6,585 nucleotides of DNA from Clostridiales bacterium (GTDB taxonomy: Bacteria > Bacillota > Clostridia > Oscillospirales > Ruminococcaceae). Numbering within the stretch: the first letter of the stretch is position 1; each line of letters begins with the position of its first letter. The position numbers were made by a program, and so were the translations under genes. This document shows positions 1 to 6,582 of this stretch, one piece after another. The notes below the pieces were generated by a model, which was not told the DNA's origin, did not search any database, and was given only the letters and a program-made list of their open reading frames with translations. The stretch covers positions 1-6,585 of the forward strand of contig JAAZIT010000458.1 in assembly GCA_012800685.1 (NCBI GenBank), in the 5' to 3' direction.

Positions 1-450
1 TAAAGTAAAAAAGTAAATCCAATAATTTTCTCCCATGACATTTCCAGGAAATAAGAATATTAAAAATCCACACGCTAATGAAAAGAAGCTAAAAATTAAG
101 TATAGCGGGCGGAAGCGACCATATTTTGATTTATTACGTGATAATAAAAATGAAATTAATAGCCCCATTCCAACACCTAGAATTTTAATAATTGTCATCA
201 TAATTTGGTAAACACTACCCATTTGTTTAATCATCTCAATATTTCCAGCACCATACATTAATGCTGTTTGTTGGGTGAAAAATTTCTCGACAAGCGCGGA
301 AATCGTATTGACAATTAAAATCAATCCTAATGGACCAATAAGATGTCCTAAATATTTTTCTTTAGCAGACACTGTTCGTGTTTTAACTCTGCTATCAAAA
401 AACTTTAAATTAAATAATCTCCTCCGCTCTTTTTTAACTTGGTCTGTCAT
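1..450 (-). CDS. MFS sugar permease, GPH (glycoside-pentoside-hexuronide symporter)-like, 3' end outside window
   Basis: The first 150 codons of an integral membrane transporter; the gene continues past the left edge. After a basic cytoplasmic N-terminus (starts MTDQVKKERRR) there are hydrophobic segments at about residues 37-60, 83-105 and 115-135, and a fourth begins at the edge. The loop after the second segment reads SRNKSKYGRFRPLYLIF. This matches the charged G-[RK]-x-RP loop between TM2 and TM3 of MelB/XylP-type cation-sugar symporters. The start ATG (448-450) overlaps the stop of the upstream glycosidase as ATGA, and a GGAGG site sits 9 bases before it, so the start is secure and the two genes are translationally coupled. 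The likely role is import of the glycoside that the GH2 enzyme then cleaves. The family call rests on the loop motif, the membrane pattern and the neighbour; the substrate is unknown. Confidence 0.8.
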   Translation of the reverse strand, partial: MTDQVKKERRRLFNLKFFDSRVKTRTVSAKEKYLGHLIGPLGLILIVNTISALVEKFFTQQTALMYGAGNIEMIKQMGSVYQIMMTIIKILGVGMGLLISFLLSRNKSKYGRFRPLYLIFSFFSLACGFLIFLFPGNVMGENYWIYFFTL

Positions 451-2804
451 TTTTGTTTTCCTCCATCACTTTCAATAATATTTATTTTTATTTCTTTTTC
501 ATCTAAGTTTTTACCACTTATTTTTATATAAGAATCATCACATTTTTGTTTAGCTTTAACTGCAAATCCTAATTGTCCACGATAAGTATGATGTTTATTT
601 GAATTGTAATCTTCTTTGTTATTTGAAAGTCCGCTGCCTAACGCTATTAGTTCGAGGTATTTGCTTGTTACAATTTGTATTTCCTCTTCATAACATGGGA
701 GTAATTCGTTATTATCATTATGGATTTCAATATTCCCAAAAATAACATCACTAGCGGCTGTGGTAATTGTATCTTTTGTTAATTCAACATGGATATGCGG
801 ATTATTATCACCTGAAGAAAGCTCGTTACTATTAATCATATTTTTATCTTTATCAAGGGCAATTGCTTTTAATTTCCCTAATTGATATTTACCCTTAAAA
901 AAGGCAATATTGTTTTTAACTCTGCGTACCCCGAGTGATTTTTCATTTTGAAATAATTCGATGTAAGGAGCGGTCGTATAAACTTCAACAATCATCCTTT
1001 TATTTTCATATCCATGGAAATTATAACTACGAATAGCGTTAGTTAATTTCCATGCCGAAACACGTGGCGTTTCTTTGTAATGATTAACTGGGCGTAATAC
1101 AATTACTGGCTTTTTTATGATACCCATCGCAACTTGTGCATAGTCAAGTTGAGCAGTTCTATTGCCTAAAATATCAAATAAACCAGAGCCATATGTTACA
1201 GGCAATCCGCCATAAGAATAATATGTCCAGTCTCCAAACCCAGCTTCTCCTAAATAATCAAATCCAACCCATAAAAAATCACCGATCAAGTTTGGTAATG
1301 TATGTAGTCTTTTATAATTATATGGCATGTCTTGAATAAAGGTCTCTGACCCTATCATCAAGCGTTTGGGATATTTTTTAGTATCAATATCATAACGTGA
1401 CGAGCCATAATTTAAGCCGATAACATCTAAACGACTTGCAACTTCTCGTGCAATTTTCTCCGCTCTTTTGCCTTTTGAAATGAAAAATAAAATCTTCCCT
1501 AGTTTTTGAATCCAATAATTAAAAAATGATGAGCCGCTTTTCTTTTCTTTGCGTGCCTTTGTATCTTTTAATGGAAAAGGTTTATATTCTCCCTTATCTT
1601 TATAAATTCCAAGTCCAAGTTGCGCATACACACATATTAATAAATTAATACCGCATGTTACCACCCGAGTGTCATCCAAAGCATGACATAAAGCAGTCAT
1701 TTCTTGCAGAATATCTAAACCTCTTGGATAAGCTACTTCGGTTAGTTCGTTACCTAAAGAGTAAGCAATGACAGATGGATGATTTAAATCCTTATTAATC
1801 ATACTCATTAAGTCTTCAGTATATTGTTCACGCGAAAAATTACGCGCATGATCATGGTAATTTTTAGGAATATACCATCCGTCATATAGTTCATCAATTA
1901 GATAGACACCATAATAATCACAAGCTTCAAGTATATAGCGGGAGCAAGGATTATGGGCGCTTCTAATCGCATTAAAGCCTGCTTCTTTAAGTTTTCTAAC
2001 CTTATTATATTCTACTTCTTTATACGAATTAGCACCTAATATCCCGTTATCAGCGTGGAGACAAACACCTTTTAAGATTGTTTTAACGCCATTAACAAAT
2101 AGACCTTGACCACTTATGAATTCCACTGCTCTTATCCCAAAAGTAACTTCTTCTTTATCCTTGGAAGTAGTGATAACTGCTTTATATAAATACGGACTAA
2201 ATTCACTCCATAACTCGTGATTAGGAATGACTATTTCACCTGCTTTGCCTTCATATACAATATTATTATTTTTATCAAATATCGCGACATTTACAATCTC
2301 TTTCGTTTCAACATAAATATTTATTTTGCCCTTCTTATAATCGGTTGTTGTTATTTTTATCATGTCGATTTGCTTCTCTTTTTTAATGATTAAAGTAACA
2401 GGACGATAGATACCACTACCAACATAGAAGCGGGCATTAGGCGTTAGCGAATTATCAACTTCAACTTCTAATATATTTTCTCCATCAAACACATCGCGAG
2501 AAATATCCACGAGAAATTCAGTAAATCCATATTTGGTAAATGCAACTTTTTTGCTGTTTAACTTTACTGTTGCGTTACGATAGACACCTTCAAATAAAAT
2601 AGCAAAATATTTATTATTATCTCTATTAATATTAAACTTTTTAGTATATGTGTATTTTTTACCCGGGAAGAACGCTGATTCTTTGCCATTTACGCATTTC
2701 TGATAACGTTGTTCTTTAATCATCGCGTCATAAGGGAGATCAATTAAAAGTGATGAATTATCATCTTTAGTCAAGATCCAGTCTTTCATAAAATCAATTT
2801 TCAT
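447..2804 (-). CDS. Glycoside hydrolase family 2 (beta-galactosidase/beta-glucuronidase-type) enzyme, cytoplasmic
   Basis: 785 aa with no signal peptide, so probably an intracellular retaining beta-glycosidase. Residues about 15-140 form the sugar-binding jelly-roll domain (DLPYDAM, GVYRNATV, and GSGIYRPV at 129-136). About 140-225 is the immunoglobulin-like domain. About 226-570 is the catalytic TIM barrel, with LKGVCLHADNGILGA, AGFNAIRSAHNP (275-286) and LIDELYDGW. The probable acid/base is Glu353 in SLGNE, and the probable nucleophile is Glu487 in GSETF. Residues about 570-785 are beta-rich C-terminal domains ending with a GQLGFAVKA strand, as in longer GH2 members. Both catalytic glutamates are present and the length is normal, so the gene looks intact. 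The start ATG has only a weak site (AGAGA) before it. It lies divergent to tetR and is coupled to the permease. Beta-galactosidase is a reasonable guess, but GH2 also covers glucuronidases, mannosidases and others, so the substrate is open. Confidence 0.93.
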   Translation of the reverse strand: MKIDFMKDWILTKDDNSSLLIDLPYDAMIKEQRYQKCVNGKESAFFPGKKYTYTKKFNINRDNNKYFAILFEGVYRNATVKLNSKKVAFTKYGFTEFLVDISRDVFDGENILEVEVDNSLTPNARFYVGSGIYRPVTLIIKKEKQIDMIKITTTDYKKGKINIYVETKEIVNVAIFDKNNNIVYEGKAGEIVIPNHELWSEFSPYLYKAVITTSKDKEEVTFGIRAVEFISGQGLFVNGVKTILKGVCLHADNGILGANSYKEVEYNKVRKLKEAGFNAIRSAHNPCSRYILEACDYYGVYLIDELYDGWYIPKNYHDHARNFSREQYTEDLMSMINKDLNHPSVIAYSLGNELTEVAYPRGLDILQEMTALCHALDDTRVVTCGINLLICVYAQLGLGIYKDKGEYKPFPLKDTKARKEKKSGSSFFNYWIQKLGKILFFISKGKRAEKIAREVASRLDVIGLNYGSSRYDIDTKKYPKRLMIGSETFIQDMPYNYKRLHTLPNLIGDFLWVGFDYLGEAGFGDWTYYSYGGLPVTYGSGLFDILGNRTAQLDYAQVAMGIIKKPVIVLRPVNHYKETPRVSAWKLTNAIRSYNFHGYENKRMIVEVYTTAPYIELFQNEKSLGVRRVKNNIAFFKGKYQLGKLKAIALDKDKNMINSNELSSGDNNPHIHVELTKDTITTAASDVIFGNIEIHNDNNELLPCYEEEIQIVTSKYLELIALGSGLSNNKEDYNSNKHHTYRGQLGFAVKAKQKCDDSYIKISGKNLDEKEIKINIIESDGGKQK
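460..464 (-). promoter_or_regulatory. Ribosome binding site of the permease gene
   Basis: GGAGG on the minus strand lies inside the last codons of the GH2 gene, 9 bases before the permease ATG. It fixes the start in the ATGA overlap. Confidence 0.8.
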
Positions 2805-2865
2805 AGTCTCTGTAATACTTCTAATCTTTCGCTTATGTTTTATTTTATGTAATTATGCTACACTT

Positions 2866-2874
2866 ATTATAACA
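2866..2874 (-). promoter_or_regulatory. Extended -10 promoter of the GH2-permease operon
   Basis: The minus strand reads TGTTATAAT: a perfect TATAAT -10 hexamer (2866-2871) with the TGn extension. No good -35 is seen 17 bases upstream (GTTTTA), as is common for extended -10 promoters. Transcription would begin near 2859, giving a leader of about 55 bases before the GH2 ATG. The element lies in the left arm of the palindrome at 2867-2891. Confidence 0.6.
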
Positions 2875-2891
2875 ACAATGTGTTGATATAA
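2867..2891. promoter_or_regulatory. 25-bp near-perfect palindrome, probable TetR operator
   Basis: The left arm TTATAACAACA and the right arm TGTTGATATAA flank a central ATG. Ten of eleven positions pair as an inverted repeat, with one mismatch 6 bases in from each outer end. It lies midway between the divergent GH2 and tetR genes. Its arms overlap the -10 elements of both promoters, so a bound dimer would block both. Size, symmetry and position fit a TetR-family operator and autoregulation. Binding by the neighbouring TetR protein is inferred. Confidence 0.65.
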
Positions 2892-2892
2892 A
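2884..2892 (+). promoter_or_regulatory. Extended -10 promoter of tetR
   Basis: TGATATAAA: a TGn extension followed by TATAAA (2887-2892), in the right arm of the palindrome. No clear -35 is seen. The start point would be near 2899, leaving a leader of about 24 bases that contains the AAGGAA ribosome site. Confidence 0.5.
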
Positions 2893-2922
2893 ACGACAAT
2901 AAAGAAGGAAAGTGATGTTTTA

Positions 2923-3510
2923 ATGAATGTAATAAATAATCAACGTTCGCGCAAAACTAAAGAGCAACTTAGAAATGCACTTTTACAATTACTTGAACAA
3001 AATATTAGTGTTGATGATATCAGTGTTTCTAAGTTATGTAATACCGCTGGACTAAATCGCTCAACATTTTATTCTCATTATAGTGTCATAAATGACATAT
3101 TAGTGGAAATTAGAGAAGGCGTATTAGAAAATTTAGCAGCCTTCGTTGCTAATATTCAATATGAAGACTATTCTAGTCTTGGTGTTTTATTAAGTTATAT
3201 CCGAAACAATGATAATATTTTTCGGGTATTATTCTTAAATGCGACTGATGAAGAATTTGAAAATCGTTTTATTAATACGGGATATGTTTCGCTAGCGCGT
3301 GAAGGTCACCGCTTTTGGAATAAACAATATATTAAATACTTTAACACTTACTTACTAAATGGGACAAAATTCATTTTCAAAGAATGGATTAAAAATAATT
3401 ACGATATCAGTATTGATGAACTTCAACAACTAATCATTATTCTCAACTTATCTAATTTAGATAGTGTCCCCACTATTAATTCAATGGGTAAAACCCCTAA
3501 ATCATCATAG
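2923..3510 (+). CDS. TetR/AcrR-family transcriptional regulator
   Basis: 195 aa. Residues about 10-55 carry the N-terminal TetR helix-turn-helix: RKTKEQLRNALLQLL, then DISVSKLCNTAGLNRSTFYSHY, whose recognition helix is LNRSTFYSHY. The rest (about 60-180) is an alpha-helical ligand and dimer domain resembling the DhaS-like C-terminal group of Bacillota. The ATG at 2923 is preceded by AGAAGGAA, ending 12 bases upstream. The earlier GTG and ATG in the leader hit a stop at once, so they are not starts. It is divergent from the GH2-permease operon, with a palindrome over both promoters. It is therefore the probable local repressor of that operon and of itself; the inducer is unknown. The last 15 residues (SVPTINSMGKTPKSS) and the stop lie in an apparent mobile-element remnant and are unlike a usual TetR end, so the native C-terminus was probably replaced. 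Confidence 0.9.
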   Translation: MNVINNQRSRKTKEQLRNALLQLLEQNISVDDISVSKLCNTAGLNRSTFYSHYSVINDILVEIREGVLENLAAFVANIQYEDYSSLGVLLSYIRNNDNIFRVLFLNATDEEFENRFINTGYVSLAREGHRFWNKQYIKYFNTYLLNGTKFIFKEWIKNNYDISIDELQQLIIILNLSNLDSVPTINSMGKTPKSS

Positions 3511-3580
3511 TTTTTCACCCAGTTTCTAACATATCTCATAAGAAAATACCCCTTTCCTATTGTCCAGGATTTGGGGTACA
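3465..3580. mobile_element. Possible 116-bp IS3-like or MITE-type remnant
   Basis: The segment starts TGTCCCCA on the plus strand and ends with the inverse of TGTACCCCA (3572-3580), so its ends look like imperfect terminal inverted repeats beginning TGT. Read on the minus strand, the right end is followed by an AGGAAAGGGG ribosome site (3549-3558) and, 9 bases on, an ATG (3537-3539). The opening MRYVRNWVKNYDDLG is suggestive of an IS3-family OrfA start or helix-turn-helix fragment. No transposase body remains and no target duplication is visible at the ends. The resemblance to IS3 ends is from memory, not a search. It could instead be an ordinary intergenic terminator region. Confidence 0.35.
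3540..3578 (-). terminator. Possible rho-independent terminator of the esterase-lacI unit
   Basis: On the minus strand TACCCC (3573-3578) pairs with GGGGTA (3547-3552). A short inner CCT/AGG pairing sits inside the loop, and TTTTCTT follows directly (3540-3546). It is placed about 30 bases after the lacI stop. The long, partly unpaired loop makes it a weak terminator. Toward the plus strand (tetR) there is no T-run right after the stem. Confidence 0.35.
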
Positions 3581-3606
3581 TCTCAATTCATCTAATTTTT
3601 CAAATA

Positions 3607-4572
3607 TTAATTTTTAATTACTAATTTGACAGGATAAATCTTTTCAAACTTCTCCGTTGTTTTCTTGTGTTCCACACTAATGATGTGTTCAACAACATCT
3701 TCTGCAATTTGTCCAACATCACTTGCCACAGAATTTAACGGATCAAATACTTCAATATATTCACTAACATTATCAAAGCCGAAGATTACTGTTTCATAAT
3801 TACGATATTTTTTATGCAGTAGTGTTCTAAGTAAAAGCCCTAAATAATCAGAAAAGCAAAACACAAAATCTATTTTTTCCTTATGAATAATATCAACTAT
3901 TTGTTCATAATTATCATTTTCATCAAACGGAAATGATTTATATGTCTTATTGCATAACGAAGAAACTGCATCTACAAACCCTTGGCGACGTCGATATGAA
4001 GTTTCTGAAGGTGAGTTTGTAATATAAGCCGCTTTTTTAAAAGATGAATATGCGAAATATTCACCAACCTTATATCCACCACTATAGTCATCAGTTATCG
4101 CATAATTTGGATAACTTTGTTTAGGTTTAATTCCCACAATATATAAGGGAATATCTTTTTCTTTAAATATTTCAACTATATCATCAGTAGGTTCCACTAG
4201 CGAAATAACTGCAGCATTTTGACTAGCTTCCGAGATACTTACTTGATTTTCATCTAAAATAAAGCCTTCTGTAAAACAAATTGTACTACGGTACCCAACT
4301 TTATCAATTTCTTTAATAAGATGGGTCGCCATTATTGAAAAATACTGATTATACAAACTGTTTAAAAAGATTAAAATGCTGTTAGACCTGCCAGTTTTCA
4401 GCGCTAAAGCAGATGAGTTTTTTACATAACCCATTTCTTCGGCTCTTTTTTTAATTAGCCTTTTAGTTTTTTCACTAATTTGATCTGAATCACGTAATGC
4501 TTTACTAACAGCATCAACTGATAGACCAACATCTTTAGCAATATCTTTTAAGGAAACAGCTTTTCTTTTCAT
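3607..4572 (-). CDS. LacI/GalR-family transcriptional regulator
   Basis: 321 aa, normal for the family. Residues about 6-52 are the LacI DNA-binding domain: VSLKDIAKDVGLSVDAVSKAL, then ISEKTKRLIKKRAEEMGYVKN, with the hinge helix following to about residue 62. Residues about 63-321 form the periplasmic-binding-protein-like sensor: NSILIFLNSLYNQYF at its first strand, AITDDYSGGYKVGEYFA (the usual D-x-x-x-G region), FVFCFSDYLG, and VIFGFDN near the end. The sensor is expected to bind a sugar or sugar phosphate. It starts one base after the esterase stop (TAA A ATG), with a GGAG about 16 bases before the ATG, so it is cotranscribed with and possibly coupled to the esterase. It probably controls the esterase and the GH43 gene once upstream. 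No clear LacI-type operator is seen in this window, so the target promoter probably lay in the lost DNA or lies outside. Confidence 0.93.
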   Translation of the reverse strand: MKRKAVSLKDIAKDVGLSVDAVSKALRDSDQISEKTKRLIKKRAEEMGYVKNSSALALKTGRSNSILIFLNSLYNQYFSIMATHLIKEIDKVGYRSTICFTEGFILDENQVSISEASQNAAVISLVEPTDDIVEIFKEKDIPLYIVGIKPKQSYPNYAITDDYSGGYKVGEYFAYSSFKKAAYITNSPSETSYRRRQGFVDAVSSLCNKTYKSFPFDENDNYEQIVDIIHKEKIDFVFCFSDYLGLLLRTLLHKKYRNYETVIFGFDNVSEYIEVFDPLNSVASDVGQIAEDVVEHIISVEHKKTTEKFEKIYPVKLVIKN

Positions 4573-4573
4573 T

Positions 4574-5509
4574 TTAGTTAATAAAATGCTCCACTAATAA
4601 TTCACCAAATAATCTACCTAATTTTATCATAGATGACGAATCATAATGATAGATATCAACACTACCAACAGGTTCGTGATTTGTTTTTAATCCTTCTTTA
4701 TTCGTATCAATGAAAAAGGATAACGGGTCTTCACTTGCGTTTGTTTGTTTAGCGTTATTAATAATAACATGCTGCCTCCAAACAGAATCTAGTGCCGCAA
4801 TTGCAGCATCTAAAAATCCAATCCCATCAAGATCCATATACAGAATTAAATCTTCTCGTAAATCTTTCACAAAGTTTTTTGTATAAGTGTAATAGTTATC
4901 ATGTTGACCATTATTAGAATCATCTTCACCTTGCATCCAACAAATAGCTTTAATTTCTGGATAATAGCCCATATCTTCTATCTTGTTTATACTGTTGAGC
5001 ACAAATTGGAGTGCACCGCGATAAAGCGGACCACCATCGCGCCTTGATGAAGGTGAAATCCAGTGTCCAGATAGTGATGTTGCACCATGAGCATACTTTA
5101 GTAAGAAGACATTTTCCTTATTAGCGTTATGCAGAACTTCAGCAATACCGACTTCAGGACCAAATTGATTCATGGACAATCCTTGTCCTAATTTAACACT
5201 CGTAAATTCACCACCTGAAGTATAGTCTCCGCTATTATGGAAAGCAATTTGCACATCATCATAACCGGTATTAAATTCAGCAGCTTTATCCGCCATAGTA
5301 TTAGTTAAAAAGCGTGACCATGTATGTCCTTCCATATTCGATTGCCCTAAAAGTATTACAACTTGAGCAACGTTATTTTCTTCAATTACAGAACTTGTAC
5401 TAGATTCGCTACTCTGCGTTATAGAGGAATTTTGCTGTCCATTTTCGGAACAGCCAGTCATTAAGACAGTAGCAATTAAAAGTAATAAATAAAAATGCTT
5501 ATTTCTCAA
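4574..5509 (-). CDS. SGNH/SASA-domain (sialate O-acetylesterase / CE6-like) esterase lipoprotein
   Basis: About 311 aa from the TTG chosen here. The N-terminus is a lipoprotein signal: RNKH, a hydrophobic stretch, then lipobox LMTGC with lipidated Cys20, followed by a Ser-rich linker (about 28-43). The SASA/CE6 domain follows: LLGQSNMEG with nucleophile Ser57, FGPEVGIAE (116-124), KYAHGATSL, WMQGEDD (191-197), and DIYH with the DxxH pair Asp285/His288. It would be anchored outside the cell and remove O-acetyl groups from a glycan such as acetylated xylan or sialoglycans; which one is not readable. An in-frame ATG at 5563 gives 18 extra residues (MKWVRLCRLN...) that only overlie GH43 coding sequence. 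The GGGGG site at 5519-5523 is 9 bases before TTG 5507-5509, and another TTG lies at 5513-5515. The start overlaps the GH43 stop, so the two genes were coupled. Confidence 0.88.
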   Translation of the reverse strand: MRNKHFYLLLLIATVLMTGCSENGQQNSSITQSSESSTSSVIEENNVAQVVILLGQSNMEGHTWSRFLTNTMADKAAEFNTGYDDVQIAFHNSGDYTSGGEFTSVKLGQGLSMNQFGPEVGIAEVLHNANKENVFLLKYAHGATSLSGHWISPSSRRDGGPLYRGALQFVLNSINKIEDMGYYPEIKAICWMQGEDDSNNGQHDNYYTYTKNFVKDLREDLILYMDLDGIGFLDAAIAALDSVWRQHVIINNAKQTNASEDPLSFFIDTNKEGLKTNHEPVGSVDIYHYDSSSMIKLGRLFGELLVEHFIN

Positions 5510-5750
5510 TTTCAATTTCCCCCTTTTTGTTAAATTTAATCGGCACAATCTTACCCACTTCATATCCGTGTTTTTTATTATTAGTGTGATAAATCAAATA
5601 ATCTTGTCCATCAAAAGCAGTAAACACCATCCCGTGTCCGCCATCGACAATCGGAAGTGATTTTTCTGAATGACAAATTACATTATCATCAGCGTCAAGT
5701 TTAACGTAACCTATACTATAAACTTCCGTGTTAATGAAAGATGACCAAAT
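5499..5750 (-). pseudogene. C-terminal fragment of a glycoside hydrolase family 43 enzyme
   Basis: 83 codons plus TAA, open but with no start: the frame is closed by TAA at 5751-5753 just before the homology begins. The fragment opens IWSSFINTEVYSIGYV, which fits the (M)IWSSF strand of GH43. It continues to LPIVDGGHGMVFTAFDG and YLIYHTNN, the fifth-blade DGGHGM-F and the H-S/T-P/N-N strand typical of GH43 arabinofuranosidases and xylosidases, and ends KGEIEIEK. The three catalytic carboxylates lie in the missing front part, so no enzyme is made. Its stop overlaps the esterase start, so GH43, esterase and lacI were once one operon. The upstream end fuses to a broken diguanylate cyclase gene. 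The family call rests on recognised motifs. Confidence 0.82.
5519..5523 (-). promoter_or_regulatory. Ribosome binding site deciding the esterase start
   Basis: AAAAAGGGGGAAA on the minus strand, within the last codons of GH43. Spacing is 9 bases to TTG 5507-5509 and 3 bases to TTG 5513-5515. This favours a TTG start over the ATG at 5561-5563, which would put this site inside the coding region. Confidence 0.6.
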
Positions 5751-6582
5751 TTATCGTTAATTGATTTAAAACGATCAATATCCATCATAATTGCCCCAAT
5801 AAAGGCATTGTTTTTACTACGCGTAAGTTTTTCTACCATCCATCCAAAATATTTCCGATTGTATAATCCCGAGAGATCATCTTCATAAGCATTTTGGTTA
5901 GCGATATGCAGTTGCACAAATAAAAGCGCAATACTTGTTAACATCCACCCCGTTGAAATACCGTAAAAGAGCCCTTGAACAAGCGTACCTAAAAGGGACG
6001 GAATGACAAAGTAATATACAGGGAAGAAACGAATATGGCCATTTCTTTTTACTGCGAGATACGCAAGTACAAGCGTAATAATATAACAAACAATTACAAA
6101 TGCATATGTTAAAAGCACTATATTACCACGCGCATAGACATTATCAGCGCCAATACTGAAAATTAGTCCTACACCAAAAAGTCCGCAATAATAAGAGCAA
6201 CTATCAGCGCATAAGGAATTATTAAAGCTTTAAACCACCGCTTTATTCACGGAATACTACGGAAAATGCGTACATCGACAAATAATACCCATAGTAACGC
6301 TACAAAGCTTGACGCTAAGAAAAGATAGCCATTAGTAATATATTGTAAAACATGGATAAATTTCCCAGGTTGTCCATCTATTAAAAATGTAAATGTTTCA
6401 GCGATTAATGCGAAAAAGATGATCCACACCATCGCATCAAATATTTTACTGCTAATATGTCTTTCTTTCTTTATTTCAACGCGGGAAAGCATATAAACGA
6501 GGAGCACAAGCAAACCGACGCCATTAGCGACAAGAATTTGTTCAATCTTGATTCCTTCAGTTACCGCCTGTAATATAATCAT
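5711..6582 (-). pseudogene. Broken membrane diguanylate cyclase (7TM-GGDEF type)
   Basis: The gene reads from ATG 6580-6582 (an in-frame TAA lies just before it), but in three damaged pieces. Piece 1 is about 111 codons with three membrane helices, to ...RIFRSIP, then TGA at 6247-6249. The same frame continues past the TGA as IKRWFKALIIPYALIVALIIAD (helix 4). A T5 run (plus strand A5 at 6176-6180) is then one base short. Frame shifts to GVGLIFSIGADNVYARGNIVLLTYAFV..., with helices 5-7, and then the start of a GGDEF domain: DDLSGLYNRKYF and IMMDIDRFKSINDKFGH. The second half of that domain, including GGDEF itself, is absent. At about 5741-5750 the sequence switches to GH43 and the frame ends at TAG 5711-5713. 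The intact form would make cyclic di-GMP at the membrane; this copy cannot. An internal GTG at 6118 could start a 135-aa piece but would lack the active site. Confidence 0.85.

Noticed and set aside
275..478. 67-codon open frame on the plus strand
   Set aside because: It lies antisense to the permease start and the GH2 end, with no ribosome site and no recognisable protein features; it is a shadow frame.
1136..1339. 67-codon open frame on the plus strand inside GH2
   Set aside because: It is antisense to the conserved GH2 catalytic barrel, with low-complexity composition and no start signals.
3486..3496. GGGT-AAA-ACCC mini-hairpin near the tetR end as a terminator
   Set aside because: The stem is only 4 bp, lies within the coding region, and is not followed directly by a T-run.
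5898..6089. 63-codon open frame on the minus strand (MLYYYACTCVSRSKKK...)
   Set aside because: It overlaps the cyclase membrane region in another frame; the cyclase frame carries the recognisable helices and the GGDEF start.
5711..6118. Intact 135-aa membrane protein starting at GTG 6118
   Set aside because: Its N-terminus is the middle of the cyclase membrane domain, and its C-terminus (LTRKFIV) is out-of-frame GH43 sequence, so it is a fragment and not a gene in its own right.
6247..6249. TGA read as tryptophan (genetic code 4), which would remove the internal stop
   Set aside because: The GH2 gene ends at TGA in a clean ATGA overlap with a well-formed downstream gene, and Trp elsewhere is TGG. 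A separate frameshift and truncation still break the cyclase.
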